Of a DNA stretch of 64,000 nucleotides, positions 34,637 to 42,413 are shown one piece after another. The first letter of the stretch is position 1. Every line of letters starts with the position of its first letter. Where the stretch lies: positions 1 to 64,000 of the forward strand of contig CAUPES010000002.1 in assembly GCA_963510375.1 (NCBI GenBank), in the 5' to 3' direction. The position numbers and the translations under genes are program-made. The notes below the pieces were generated by a model, which made no database searches, had not been told where the DNA came from, and saw only the letters and a program-made list of their open reading frames with translations. Source of the DNA: Fastidiosipila sp963510375. GTDB taxonomy: Bacteria > Bacillota > Clostridia > Saccharofermentanales > Fastidiosipilaceae.

Positions 34637-35386
34637 GTGCAAAAGGCTAAACGATATAGAGATTTAACTATCATGGACATGGGAGGAAATAGTTTAGTTT
34701 TTTCCTGTGATACATCCTCAAGTAGTGGGGAGAAGCCTTCAGATTATTTGAATGTATCGCCTGAACTTACAGCAAGATATTGTCTCAGAGTAGCTTTAAT
34801 AGAATTATTAGCGATTAATGCCGATCCTACTATGACGTTTAACCTGCTCGGAAATGAACTTAATCCTACTGGTGAGAAGATGATCGAAGGTATACAATCA
34901 GAGCTTAAATTAGCTGGCTTCTCAGAGGTAATGCAAAATGGTAGTACCGAAGAGAATATGCCTACTTCAATGACTAGTGTGTCTGTTCTTCTAGTAGGAG
35001 AAGTTTCAAATGATGAGATTTTAATAAATAAGGCTAAAGCGGGGAACTTAGTTGTCCAAGTAGGTAGAAGAGCAGTGGGAACTGAGGTTCTAGAGTTTGA
35101 GAATAAAATGATTCGTTATGAGGATGTGAAAAAATTAAGATCACTACCTGAAGTTAAAGAGATTGTTCCGGTTGGATCGAAAGGGATTTTATATGAGGCT
35201 GAGACATTGGCTGCGGTCAATGGTTTGAGTTTTAAACTGGATAATGACTTACAGGATGATCCTGAGTTGAATAAATCTGCAGGTCCAGCTAGCACAGTGC
35301 TAATAGCTGTTGAAGAAGAAAAACTTGACACAATTTTAGAAGCGTTTAAGGATAGGGAAGCTAGATTTATTGGAAGTTTAATATAG
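34637..35386 (+). CDS. cblS: PurM/AIR-synthase-like protein, probable alpha-ribazole kinase
   Basis: A 249-residue protein of the AIR synthase (PurM/ThiL/SelD) type: N-terminal MDMGGNSLVFSCDTSSSS glycine-rich ATP loop, the helix ARYCLRVALIELLAINADP, and the C-terminal half AKAGNLVVQVGRRAVGTE. In Firmicutes, CblS, a kinase that phosphorylates alpha-ribazole for cobalamin salvage, belongs to this superfamily, and here the next two genes are cobS and a cobC-like phosphatase, which act in the same pathway. The name therefore rests on family plus operon context. GTG start after GGAGGTG. No CblT importer is seen in this window. Confidence 0.62.
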   Translation: MQKAKRYRDLTIMDMGGNSLVFSCDTSSSSGEKPSDYLNVSPELTARYCLRVALIELLAINADPTMTFNLLGNELNPTGEKMIEGIQSELKLAGFSEVMQNGSTEENMPTSMTSVSVLLVGEVSNDEILINKAKAGNLVVQVGRRAVGTEVLEFENKMIRYEDVKKLRSLPEVKEIVPVGSKGILYEAETLAAVNGLSFKLDNDLQDDPELNKSAGPASTVLIAVEEEKLDTILEAFKDREARFIGSLI

Positions 35387-35445
35387 CAGAATAGCAGCAA
35401 AATTTACGTATAGCGAAGAATAAGAATGGCAGAAATGAGGTCAAG

Positions 35446-36255
35446 ATGTTAGACAGTTTCATGGTATATTTACTGTTTTTTACGAGAATACCTATAAGAT
35501 ATGATTTCAAAGATTTTGAAAAAACGTTCAAGAATAGTATTTGGTTTTTGCCGATTTTCGGTTTGATTTATGGGGGTTTGCTAGGAATTATTTTTGGGTT
35601 GAGCTTATTTTTGCTAAAAACATTAGAAGTTTCTTTAATGATTTTAATTACGATAGATGCTATGATTTCTGGCGCCTTACATTTTGACGGTCTTGCAGAT
35701 ACTGCTGATGGTTTATTTTCAGGTAGAAGTCCTGAAAGAATGAAAGAAATCATGAGAGATTCTAGAATTGGCAGCTTTGGTACAGTTGCTTTAATTTCCT
35801 ATGTAATGTTATTTTTCTTTGCGATAAAAGAATTTTTGACTAGAGCTTTCATAACAAACATTAGTTTCGATATAAAAATTATTGTTTCAGCTTCAATGTA
35901 TGTTGCCGGTATATATATGGTGTCTAAAGCAGGTATGGCATTTTTGCATTGGAATTACAAGTACGCTAACGAGCAAGGACAGGGTAAGATTTCAGAGAAT
36001 GTTCCTAAGTATCAGATCATAATCTCTCAAATTTTAAGTTTAGTCATAATGACTCTGATGTTCTCCTGGAGAGCAATAATTGCTTATATCATTACGTGCT
36101 TAGTACTTTATGGTTATAAAATATTCGTACACAAAAAAATTAATGGAATGACTGGAGATACTTTAGGTGCGTCTTGTCAGATTGTTAATGTCGTATTTAT
36201 TTTGGCGATGTTAGTTATAGATAATCTTATTGATTATATAAATTTGATTTTATAA
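35446..36255 (+). CDS. cobS: Cobalamin synthase (adenosylcobinamide-GDP ribazoletransferase)
   Basis: Membrane enzyme, 269 residues, with several helices that joins adenosylcobinamide-GDP with alpha-ribazole phosphate to make the cobalamin nucleotide loop. The family motif HFDGLADTADGLFSGRSPERMKEIMRDSRIGSFG region (about residues 82-114) is clear, followed by helices to the C terminus (GMTGDTLGASCQ). It starts with FFTRIPIRYDF, typical of CobS. GAGGTC lies six bases upstream. Sixty bases follow the cblS-like gene. Confidence 0.95.
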   Translation: MLDSFMVYLLFFTRIPIRYDFKDFEKTFKNSIWFLPIFGLIYGGLLGIIFGLSLFLLKTLEVSLMILITIDAMISGALHFDGLADTADGLFSGRSPERMKEIMRDSRIGSFGTVALISYVMLFFFAIKEFLTRAFITNISFDIKIIVSASMYVAGIYMVSKAGMAFLHWNYKYANEQGQGKISENVPKYQIIISQILSLVIMTLMFSWRAIIAYIITCLVLYGYKIFVHKKINGMTGDTLGASCQIVNVVFILAMLVIDNLIDYINLIL

Positions 36256-36312
36256 GCTGCTTATGAATCCCATATAAATTCTTACTTTAATAAATATAGG
36301 AGTATTGGTAAC

Positions 36313-36930
36313 ATGCGTTTAATCATGGCAAGACATGGACAAACTACTTTAAATCTTGGGAAGAAATTCTATGGAGAACTGGACCCGGATTTAACTGAGC
36401 TGGGAAGAGAGCAAGCTTTAGATTTGGCAAAAAAGCTAGAAAAAAATAAATTTAATCCTGACAAAATTTATACTAGTGGTGTCAAAAGAACTATGTTAAC
36501 AACCCAAATAATAACTGGAGCAAATAATTACACCGCTGAAGTAATACATGATCTGAGATTCAGGGAAAAAAGCTTTGGACGCTGGGAAGGTCTTAATGCA
36601 GATGAAATTGAAGCTAAGTATCCTGATGAGTGGTGGGCGTATATTGAAGATGCGATAAATTTCCAACCGCAAGGTGCTGAATCTTACTCGCATTTTAAAG
36701 ACAGGATTAATACTGCCTTTATTGATGCTATCAAATCATCATTAGATGAGAGATTAGAAACCTTACTAATTATAGGTCACAACGGGGTGCTTAGGGATTT
36801 AAGTAATAGATACCTAGAGACAGACACTGATTACTGGGATATTTATTTTTATCAAGGAAATTTGCATATATATGATATTGCTAGTATAGAGCAGCTTGGA
36901 GGAGGGAATCTCCTGCGAGAGATTATTTAA
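36313..36930 (+). CDS. cobC: Histidine phosphatase, probable alpha-ribazole phosphatase
   Basis: A 205-residue phosphoglycerate-mutase-fold phosphatase. The catalytic motif is ARHGQTTLN (His8), followed by ELDPDLTELGREQA, a second Arg/Glu segment (RFREKSFGRWEG) and the second catalytic His in LIIGHNGVLRDL. In this operon it most likely removes the 5'-phosphate from the lower ligand (CobC); other members are sugar or general phosphatases, so the name depends on the two neighbours. AGGAG lies ten bases upstream. Confidence 0.75.
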   Translation: MRLIMARHGQTTLNLGKKFYGELDPDLTELGREQALDLAKKLEKNKFNPDKIYTSGVKRTMLTTQIITGANNYTAEVIHDLRFREKSFGRWEGLNADEIEAKYPDEWWAYIEDAINFQPQGAESYSHFKDRINTAFIDAIKSSLDERLETLLIIGHNGVLRDLSNRYLETDTDYWDIYFYQGNLHIYDIASIEQLGGGNLLREII

Positions 36931-37022
36931 ATTCAAATTAAGTAATGCAAGAGCTGTCTAAGAAAAGATATAACCATATAAATAATGAATAAATATAGAG
37001 CACAAAGAGAAAAAATAGTGTA

Positions 37023-37035
37023 GAATACGAACAAT
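37023..37035 (+). promoter_or_regulatory. PurBox-like site at the purR promoter
   Basis: GAATACGAACAAT matches 11 of 13 positions of the Bacillus PurBox (AWWWCCGAACWWT), directly after a TAGAAT -10 at 37021. Suggests that PurR controls its own gene. Confidence 0.55.
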
Positions 37036-37076
37036 AAACATTTTTGAGTAATCGAAAATATGTGCAGGTGAGCAGA

Positions 37077-37895
37077 ATGAATTTTAAACGTAGTGAACGC
37101 TTAGTCGACATGACAGCACTTTTGGTGCAGAATCCACATAAGTTATTTACATTAAAAGACTTTACAACAAGATATGGTGCGGCTAAATCTTCCATAAGTG
37201 AAGATGTTGCTATTTTGCGCAAAACTTTTCAACACCAAGGCCTAGGTCAAGTTAATACATATATTGGTGTAAGTGGCGGTTTCGAGTATATACCACTAAT
37301 TCCACGAGAGAAACAAATTGAACTCGTAGAATCTATTATTGAATTAATTGATGATGAGAAGAGAATTCTACCTGGTGGTTATATTTATATTTCAGATCTG
37401 ATTGAGAAACCCAATGTTCTTAGAGAAATTGGTAAAATCTTAGCGAGCCAGCATCCGGACGACGATATTGACTATATAATGACTGTCGCCACAAAAGGTA
37501 TTCCTATTGCTCAAGCTTTAAGTTATGAATTAAACGTTCCTACTTTAATTGCAAGAAAAGAATCTAAAGTCACAGAAGGATCTACGGTATCTATTAAGTA
37601 CTCATCTCAATCTAATCCAAGATTGGTAAAAAACATGGAAATAGGAAGAGAGAGTATCAGACCAAACTCTAAGGTTATCTTAGTTGATGACTTTATTAGA
37701 GGTGGTGGAACAATAAAAGGTATGGAGCAGTTGGTTAATATTTTTGATTCAACTGTCGTTGCAAGATACATTTTCTGTGAAAATGTTGATGCAGAAAAGG
37801 TTAAACCTAAAGATATTCAATCTTTGGTTAGAATAGACGGACATGATCTACAAAACGGTGCCATTAAAGTAGGACTTGGATCATTATTTGATTAA
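37077..37895 (+). CDS. purR: Purine operon repressor PurR
   Basis: A 272-residue repressor of the Bacillus PurR type: an N-terminal winged-helix domain (FKRSERLVDMTALLVQNPHKL ... SISEDVAILRKTF) and a C-terminal PRT-type domain with the PRPP loop VILVDDFIRGGGTIKGM. PRPP, high when purines are short, releases the repressor from DNA. ATG 37077 (MNFKRSERL) aligns with the known start and follows CAGGTGAG; an upstream TTG at 37044 would add eleven residues and is unlikely. PurBox-like sites lie before the gene, after its stop, and before the permease gene. Confidence 0.95.
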   Translation: MNFKRSERLVDMTALLVQNPHKLFTLKDFTTRYGAAKSSISEDVAILRKTFQHQGLGQVNTYIGVSGGFEYIPLIPREKQIELVESIIELIDDEKRILPGGYIYISDLIEKPNVLREIGKILASQHPDDDIDYIMTVATKGIPIAQALSYELNVPTLIARKESKVTEGSTVSIKYSSQSNPRLVKNMEIGRESIRPNSKVILVDDFIRGGGTIKGMEQLVNIFDSTVVARYIFCENVDAEKVKPKDIQSLVRIDGHDLQNGAIKVGLGSLFD

Positions 37896-37907
37896 ACGTT
37901 CGGATAT
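37895..37907 (-). promoter_or_regulatory. PurBox-like site just after purR
   Basis: On the minus strand ATATCCGAACGTT matches 12 of 13 PurBox positions. It overlaps the last base of the purR stop codon. Confidence 0.6.
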
Positions 37908-38010
37908 TGCTTTCTTGAAATGGTAATTTACAAAAAAATAATGCATTTTGTCACAATACTAATTGTGTAAAAACACGAAAACTCGAAACATGCATAGAGA
38001 AATTAAATTA

Positions 38011-38023
38011 AATGTTCGACATT
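38011..38023 (-). promoter_or_regulatory. PurBox-like site before the permease gene
   Basis: On the minus strand AATGTCGAACATT matches 11 of 13 PurBox positions and is itself nearly palindromic. Confidence 0.55.
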
Positions 38024-38053
38024 TACAAATTCTTAATGTATACTCTTAAACAT

Positions 38054-38066
38054 AAAGTTCGTATTT
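38054..38066 (-). promoter_or_regulatory. PurBox-like site nearest the permease start
   Basis: On the minus strand AAATACGAACTTT matches 12 of 13 PurBox positions, 16 bases before the ATG. Together with the site at 38011 it forms a spaced pair 43 bases apart. Confidence 0.6.
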
Positions 38067-38082
38067 AAGAAGGAGTGCGTAA

Positions 38083-39468
38083 ATGGAAAAGTTTTTCAAA
38101 TTGAAGAAATATGGAACTAATATTTCTACAGAAGTTTTAGCAGGTTTAACTACATTCTTTGCAATGAGTTATATTCTAATTGTTAACCCAAGTGTATTGT
38201 CTAGTTCAGGCATGCCATGGGGTGGTGTTTACCTAGCAACTATTTTATCAGCAGCTATTGGTACTTTAATCATGGGTCTATATGGAAACGTGCCTTATGC
38301 AGTTGCCCCAGGTATGGGATTGAACCAATTCTTTGCTTTAACAGTTGTAAAAGCGTTAGGGTTCACATGGCAAGAAGCTCTTTCAATGGTATTCATTTGT
38401 GGTGTGTTTAACGTCTTGATTACAGTTACTAGTGTTCGTAAGAAGATTATTGCAGCAATTCCAGAAAACCTACAATATGCTATTGGTGGCGGTATTGGTA
38501 TTTTCGTTGCTTACTTAGGTTTCATTAACGCTGGTGTATTACAAAACGTTCCAGCAGGTGAAGCAGGTTCAACAGCTTTAATCCCGTCATTAGGAACATT
38601 TACAAACCCTGTTCTTATCGTAGCTATGATTGGCTTAGTAATTACAATCGTATTAGCAGTATTGAACGTTAAAGGTAGTATTTTAATTGGTATTGTTGCA
38701 ACAGCTATTATTGGTATTCCTTTTGGTGTTACACATTTAAATGGTGATATTGTTTCAGTTAAAGAAGCATTCCAAGGCTTAGGTACAACATTTGGTGCAA
38801 TCTTCACAAAGGAAGGTATTCCATCATTATTCACAGGTGGTTGGGATAGATTGTTAATCTCAGCTGTTACAATTTTCTCATTCAGCTTGTCAGACGTATT
38901 TGATACAATTGGTACATTTATCGGTGCAGGTAGAAGCTCAGGTATTTTCTCACAAGAAGAAGTTGATAAGATGCAAGAAACAGTTGGTTTCGAAACAAGA
39001 TTAGATAGAGCTATGGTAGCAGACTCAGTTGCTACATCAACAGGAGCTATCTTAGGTACATCAAACGCAACAACATTTGTTGAATCAGCAGCAGGTATTG
39101 GTGCTGGTGGTAGAACAGGTCTAGCTTCAGTAGTTACATCAATAATGTTCTTAATCTGCATCTTCATTGCTCCATTAGCAAGTGTAATCCCAAGTGCAGC
39201 AACAGCTCCAGCTTTGATTGTAGTTGGTATCATGATGTTAGGTAGCTTCGGTAAAATTAACTGGGAAGATCTAGCAGAGGCAGTTCCATGCTTCTTCACA
39301 AGTATCTTCATGGGTCTAAGCTACTCAATCTCATACGGTATCGCATTTGGTTTCATTACTTACACAATTGTAAAAATAGCAAAGAAAGAATGGAAGGATT
39401 TGAACCCAATAATTATTGTTTCATCACTACTATTCATAATTTACTTCATTGTTATGGCTAAATTATAA
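38083..39468 (+). CDS. NCS2-family purine permease
   Basis: A 461-residue transporter of the AzgA/PbuG-like branch (hypoxanthine, guanine, adenine type) with about 12-14 membrane helices. Family features are the NISTEVLAGLTTFFAMSYIL start, VAPGMGLNQFF, ENLQYAIGGGIG, and the later DVFDTIGTFIG motif that holds the substrate-binding acid. AGAAGGAG lies eight bases upstream. Close PurBox-like sites suggest it is repressed by PurR when purines are plentiful. It may import hypoxanthine, guanine or adenine; the exact base cannot be told. Confidence 0.92.
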   Translation: MEKFFKLKKYGTNISTEVLAGLTTFFAMSYILIVNPSVLSSSGMPWGGVYLATILSAAIGTLIMGLYGNVPYAVAPGMGLNQFFALTVVKALGFTWQEALSMVFICGVFNVLITVTSVRKKIIAAIPENLQYAIGGGIGIFVAYLGFINAGVLQNVPAGEAGSTALIPSLGTFTNPVLIVAMIGLVITIVLAVLNVKGSILIGIVATAIIGIPFGVTHLNGDIVSVKEAFQGLGTTFGAIFTKEGIPSLFTGGWDRLLISAVTIFSFSLSDVFDTIGTFIGAGRSSGIFSQEEVDKMQETVGFETRLDRAMVADSVATSTGAILGTSNATTFVESAAGIGAGGRTGLASVVTSIMFLICIFIAPLASVIPSAATAPALIVVGIMMLGSFGKINWEDLAEAVPCFFTSIFMGLSYSISYGIAFGFITYTIVKIAKKEWKDLNPIIIVSSLLFIIYFIVMAKL

Positions 39469-39494
39469 TTTTGAAAAGATTAGAAATTTTACAA

Positions 39495-39527
39495 ACAGCA
39501 TCTTACTTAGTAGGGTGCTGTTTTTTT
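39495..39527 (+). terminator. Terminator after the purine permease gene
   Basis: ACAGCATCTTA pairs with TAGGGTGCTGT (two G-U or mismatch positions), followed by TTTTTTTG. Confidence 0.75.
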
Positions 39528-39582
39528 GTGTATTGTATTGTGAAAAGTAGTTGGTAAATTCATATTTTCATATTTCATATTG

Positions 39583-39630
39583 AGCAGTTAACTAAGCAGT
39601 TGACTAAGCAGTTAACTAAGCAGTTGAAAG
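39583..39630. repeat. Four tandem 12-bp repeats overlapping a promoter
   Basis: The unit AGCAGTTRACTA occurs at 39583, 39595, 39607 and 39619 (last copy worn: AGCAGTTGAAAG). Alternate copies contain GTTAAC and GTTGAC. The last one supplies the -35 TTGAAA of the next promoter. Confidence 0.8.
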
Positions 39631-39655
39631 TTAAATCAAGCATATGTGCTATAAT
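39624..39655 (+). promoter_or_regulatory. Extended -10 promoter of the J-like membrane protein gene
   Basis: TATAAT at 39650-39655 is preceded by TGC (extended -10), with TTGAAA at 39624-39629 (20-base spacer). It sits against the 12-bp repeat array. Confidence 0.6.
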
Positions 39656-39707
39656 TTCTTTATTAAAATACAATGTTTAACCACACCTCGATTGACAGGA
39701 GATTCTA

Positions 39708-40745
39708 ATGGAAAATACTGAGAACAAAAAAACTAGAATGAGCAGGGCAGAAGCAGCAAAAATACTTGGTGTTGATGTTAATGCTAATGACTATGAAATT
39801 GAATCTGCTTACACTCGTAAGAACATGACTATGAGAGGTCAAGTTACTGCTGAATCTGCAGAGTTTAATAGACAGATCAATGAGGCTTATGATGTTATGA
39901 GAGGCTTTGAAGAATATAGCTTCAAAGGTAGAGAGATAGGTGGCAAAAAAACTGGCGAGTGGGTTAATATCTGGGAGTATGGTAAATATTATCTTTTGGG
40001 GGCTGTAGTTGTTTTAGGCTTCATATTTGGTATTATTTTTTCTGTTAAGAATACCCCTGAGTACGACATGGTTATTGGCGTTTTTGGTGAATTTCTGGAA
40101 AATGCAGATTCCTTAAAAGTAGATAAACGTTTGAAAATTGAAAATTTAATTAATGAACAAAATAAGGAAATAAATCATTTAAGAACTAGTTTCAATTTTA
40201 TTTCAGATAATAAAGAAGCTGAGGCTAGAGTTGTTAACGCGTCTTATTCTGTGCGAACTTTACTTCTCGCTGGTGCAGATCCATTCGATGTACTAATTTT
40301 GGATAAGAAACAATATGAATTTTTCTTGGAAAAAGGAGCATTGATGCCTTTGGATGATCTATATAATCAGATTGAAGAGAATCATCCAGAGTTAATAAAT
40401 GATTATTTTAGTACCGCTGTCGGTAGAGTAAAAAAAGAAAATTTACCAGACGACTGGGAAAATAAATCTCATGTTTATGCATTTAATTTAAGCAAAAATC
40501 AAGCTTTGAATGGAATTGATATTATTGGAGAGGAGCAATACCTAGCTGTGGCGTTTAGCACTAAACAAGATCAAATGGCTAAGGCAACAGTTTATAATCT
40601 TTTGACCAGTATTACAGAGTGGTACAATCCGGAAATGTTAAAGATAAATAACAAGTCTAAAAATCCAGATCCAGAAACAGAATATTACAGAGCCAAAAAT
40701 AGAGAAAAAGAGGCAGAGTATCAACAAGCTTTTGATGAGGAGTAG
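39708..40745 (+). CDS. J-like domain membrane protein with binding-protein-like outer part
   Basis: A 345-residue protein in three parts. Residues about 11-70 look like a J-domain remnant (AAKILGVDVNANDYEIESAY ... AEFNRQINEAYDVM), but the HPD tripeptide is missing. One membrane helix follows (LLGAVVVLGFIFGIIF, about 97-112). The outer part (about 120-345) has segments like DPFDVLILDKKQYEFFLEKGALMPLDDL that resemble extracellular solute-binding proteins, and it ends in a charged coiled tail. The J part is cytoplasmic and the rest outside. Function unknown; a chaperone-recruiting or sensing role is a guess. AGGAG six bases upstream. Confidence 0.55.
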   Translation: MENTENKKTRMSRAEAAKILGVDVNANDYEIESAYTRKNMTMRGQVTAESAEFNRQINEAYDVMRGFEEYSFKGREIGGKKTGEWVNIWEYGKYYLLGAVVVLGFIFGIIFSVKNTPEYDMVIGVFGEFLENADSLKVDKRLKIENLINEQNKEINHLRTSFNFISDNKEAEARVVNASYSVRTLLLAGADPFDVLILDKKQYEFFLEKGALMPLDDLYNQIEENHPELINDYFSTAVGRVKKENLPDDWENKSHVYAFNLSKNQALNGIDIIGEEQYLAVAFSTKQDQMAKATVYNLLTSITEWYNPEMLKINNKSKNPDPETEYYRAKNREKEAEYQQAFDEE

Positions 40746-40790
40746 CTCTTGGTGGGTCACATCATGTAATTAATACTGCACAGCTTTTTA

Positions 40791-41531
40791 CTACAATTTA
40801 TCTGATTTCATTCTAACTGAATCAAGAAGTTCAAGACATTCGCCTTTGCTCAATTCTCTGATTTCTGATTCGACTTCATCTTGTAGTTCAATAGATCCAT
40901 AGCTTATTCTATGCAAAACAGTAACTTCCTTGCCTAAAGCATGCATAATACGTTTAACCTCATGAAATCTACCTTCGTAAAGAGTTAAGTAGGCAGAGTT
41001 ATCAGAAAGAACCTCTAATTCAGCAGGTAAAGCTTGTTCTTCTTCATTCAACCAGACTCCTTGACTGACAGCTTCTACATCTTCTCCGTTGAAAACATGA
41101 TCTAAAATTTCAACTTCTAGATAATAAACTCTTGGTATTTGATATTTAGGAGAGAGCAGACGATGCATCAGTTCTCCATTGTTTGTAAAGATTAATAGAC
41201 CGCTAGTATCTTTGTCTAATCTACCTACTGGCATTATTTTCTTGTGTAAGAAAATATCAGGTAAAATTTGTACCAATGCATCATTATCCTCAGTATCCAT
41301 TGAAGTAATAAAGCCTGTTGGCTTGTTCATTATATAGTAGAGGTGTTTACTAACATTAATTGCTTCATTATCAAATAGCAAATCACTTTTGTCAGCATCA
41401 GCAATCTGAATCTTACCGCTACGTAAAATTTCTCCATGCAAACTTATTCGACCTTTGCGAATAAATTCTTTAACTTCTTTTCTTGTACCTAAGCCACTAT
41501 TGGCTAAAATTCTATCTAGTCTCATGAGCAT
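40791..41531 (-). CDS. rsuA: 16S rRNA pseudouridine synthase (RsuA type)
   Basis: A 246-residue pseudouridine synthase. The N-terminal S4 RNA-binding domain (LDRILANSGLGTRKEVKEFIRKGRI) precedes the catalytic domain with GRLDKDTSGLL, whose Asp is the nucleophile, and GRFHEVKRIMHALG. This is the RsuA branch, which modifies a uridine of 16S rRNA in the decoding region (U516 in E. coli); RluB or RluE would modify 23S. Start ATG at the minus-strand end 41531 gives MLMRLD; ATG 41525 is also possible. Confidence 0.85.
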   Translation of the reverse strand: MLMRLDRILANSGLGTRKEVKEFIRKGRISLHGEILRSGKIQIADADKSDLLFDNEAINVSKHLYYIMNKPTGFITSMDTEDNDALVQILPDIFLHKKIMPVGRLDKDTSGLLIFTNNGELMHRLLSPKYQIPRVYYLEVEILDHVFNGEDVEAVSQGVWLNEEEQALPAELEVLSDNSAYLTLYEGRFHEVKRIMHALGKEVTVLHRISYGSIELQDEVESEIRELSKGECLELLDSVRMKSDKL

Positions 41532-41532
41532 A

Positions 41533-41567
41533 TTTTAACAGAATTAAATATCTTGAAACTGTTAAAA
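41533..41567. promoter_or_regulatory. 9-bp inverted repeat between divergent genes
   Basis: TTTTAACAG (41533-41541) and its exact complement CTGTTAAAA (41559-41567) are separated by 17 bases, in the divergent gap between rsuA and the next gene. Operator-like; no regulator assigned. Confidence 0.45.
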
Positions 41568-41663
41568 ATTCATATTTACTGGTAAAATAGTATTTAATTA
41601 AGCAAGTTAATAAACGTTTTGAAATTTATTAAGATACATATTAAAGAATTTGAGGAATACTAA

Positions 41664-42344
41664 ATGGATTACTTAGAGGGAATGTTATTACATTCTTGGT
41701 GGAGCGATACAGATTATGAAACTAGAAGTCATAAAGGAACTTGGCTTTTTTATAGTTTCATTATGTTTTTGGCTCTGGCAGTGAATGCTATTCAGCTAAA
41801 TTTAACAGGTGCAGCAACTTTGTTCAAATTTACTGGGTTTATGAAATTAATGCTAGTTGTATTATTCTTAATCAGTCCAATAATTTGTAAAGTTTATTTC
41901 AAATTACCTTTTGCAGGAAGAATTGTTGCGTTGACTGTGTTAGCGTTTAAATATTTGTCATTATTTATTGTTATAATAAACAACGTTGCTAAGCTGCTGA
42001 TTATACCTGAGTCAGTATCTATCGGCTCTATACTTGAGTGGGGTAACATAACAGTTGGAGATTTCCTAACTGAAACTACAGCAAGATTCCAAGTTAGTGG
42101 CTTGTTTATCGGTGGCTTCATGATAGGAATTGTTAGTTTATTGGTCGGATTATTAATATTAGCAGTGATAGTATTCTATCCTATTCTATTGCTACAGGCG
42201 TTTAACTTGTGCCAATACATGTGGGATATGGCGTTCTTGTATCTTATGGGTAGAGTAAATGATAAATATTTTGCAAATTCTGCTCAAGAAAAGCTTTTGA
42301 ATAAAAAGAAAATTACACAAGAGGCTAAAAAAGATATACAATAG
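41664..42344 (+). CDS. Integral membrane protein of unknown function
   Basis: A 226-residue polytopic membrane protein with about five hydrophobic segments (roughly residues 27-45, 52-72, 80-104, 145-170 and 165-190) and a charged C-terminal tail (KKKITQEAKKD). It begins MDYLEGMLLHSWWSDTDYETRSHKG, a polar N terminus before the first helix. GAGGAA lies nine bases upstream. It precedes pyk by 69 bases. No family recognised. Confidence 0.7.
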   Translation: MDYLEGMLLHSWWSDTDYETRSHKGTWLFYSFIMFLALAVNAIQLNLTGAATLFKFTGFMKLMLVVLFLISPIICKVYFKLPFAGRIVALTVLAFKYLSLFIVIINNVAKLLIIPESVSIGSILEWGNITVGDFLTETTARFQVSGLFIGGFMIGIVSLLVGLLILAVIVFYPILLLQAFNLCQYMWDMAFLYLMGRVNDKYFANSAQEKLLNKKKITQEAKKDIQ

Positions 42345-42413
42345 ATGATGTATATTGTAGATGTGCTTTTGGCTCATCTTTAGTAGAAGAAAGATAAAGA
42401 AAAGGAGTATTAT

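Noticed and set aside
37896..38082. Purine riboswitch before the purine permease gene
   Set aside because: I could not find the conserved three-way junction sequence; PurBox-like sites explain control better.
38511..39311. A 266-codon frame on the minus strand of the purine permease gene
   Set aside because: Shadow of a long, strongly biased coding region. The plus-strand frame has clear NCS2 motifs and a ribosome site.
39583..39630. CRISPR or mobile-element end
   Set aside because: 12-bp tandem units without spacers, and no transposase or integrase nearby.
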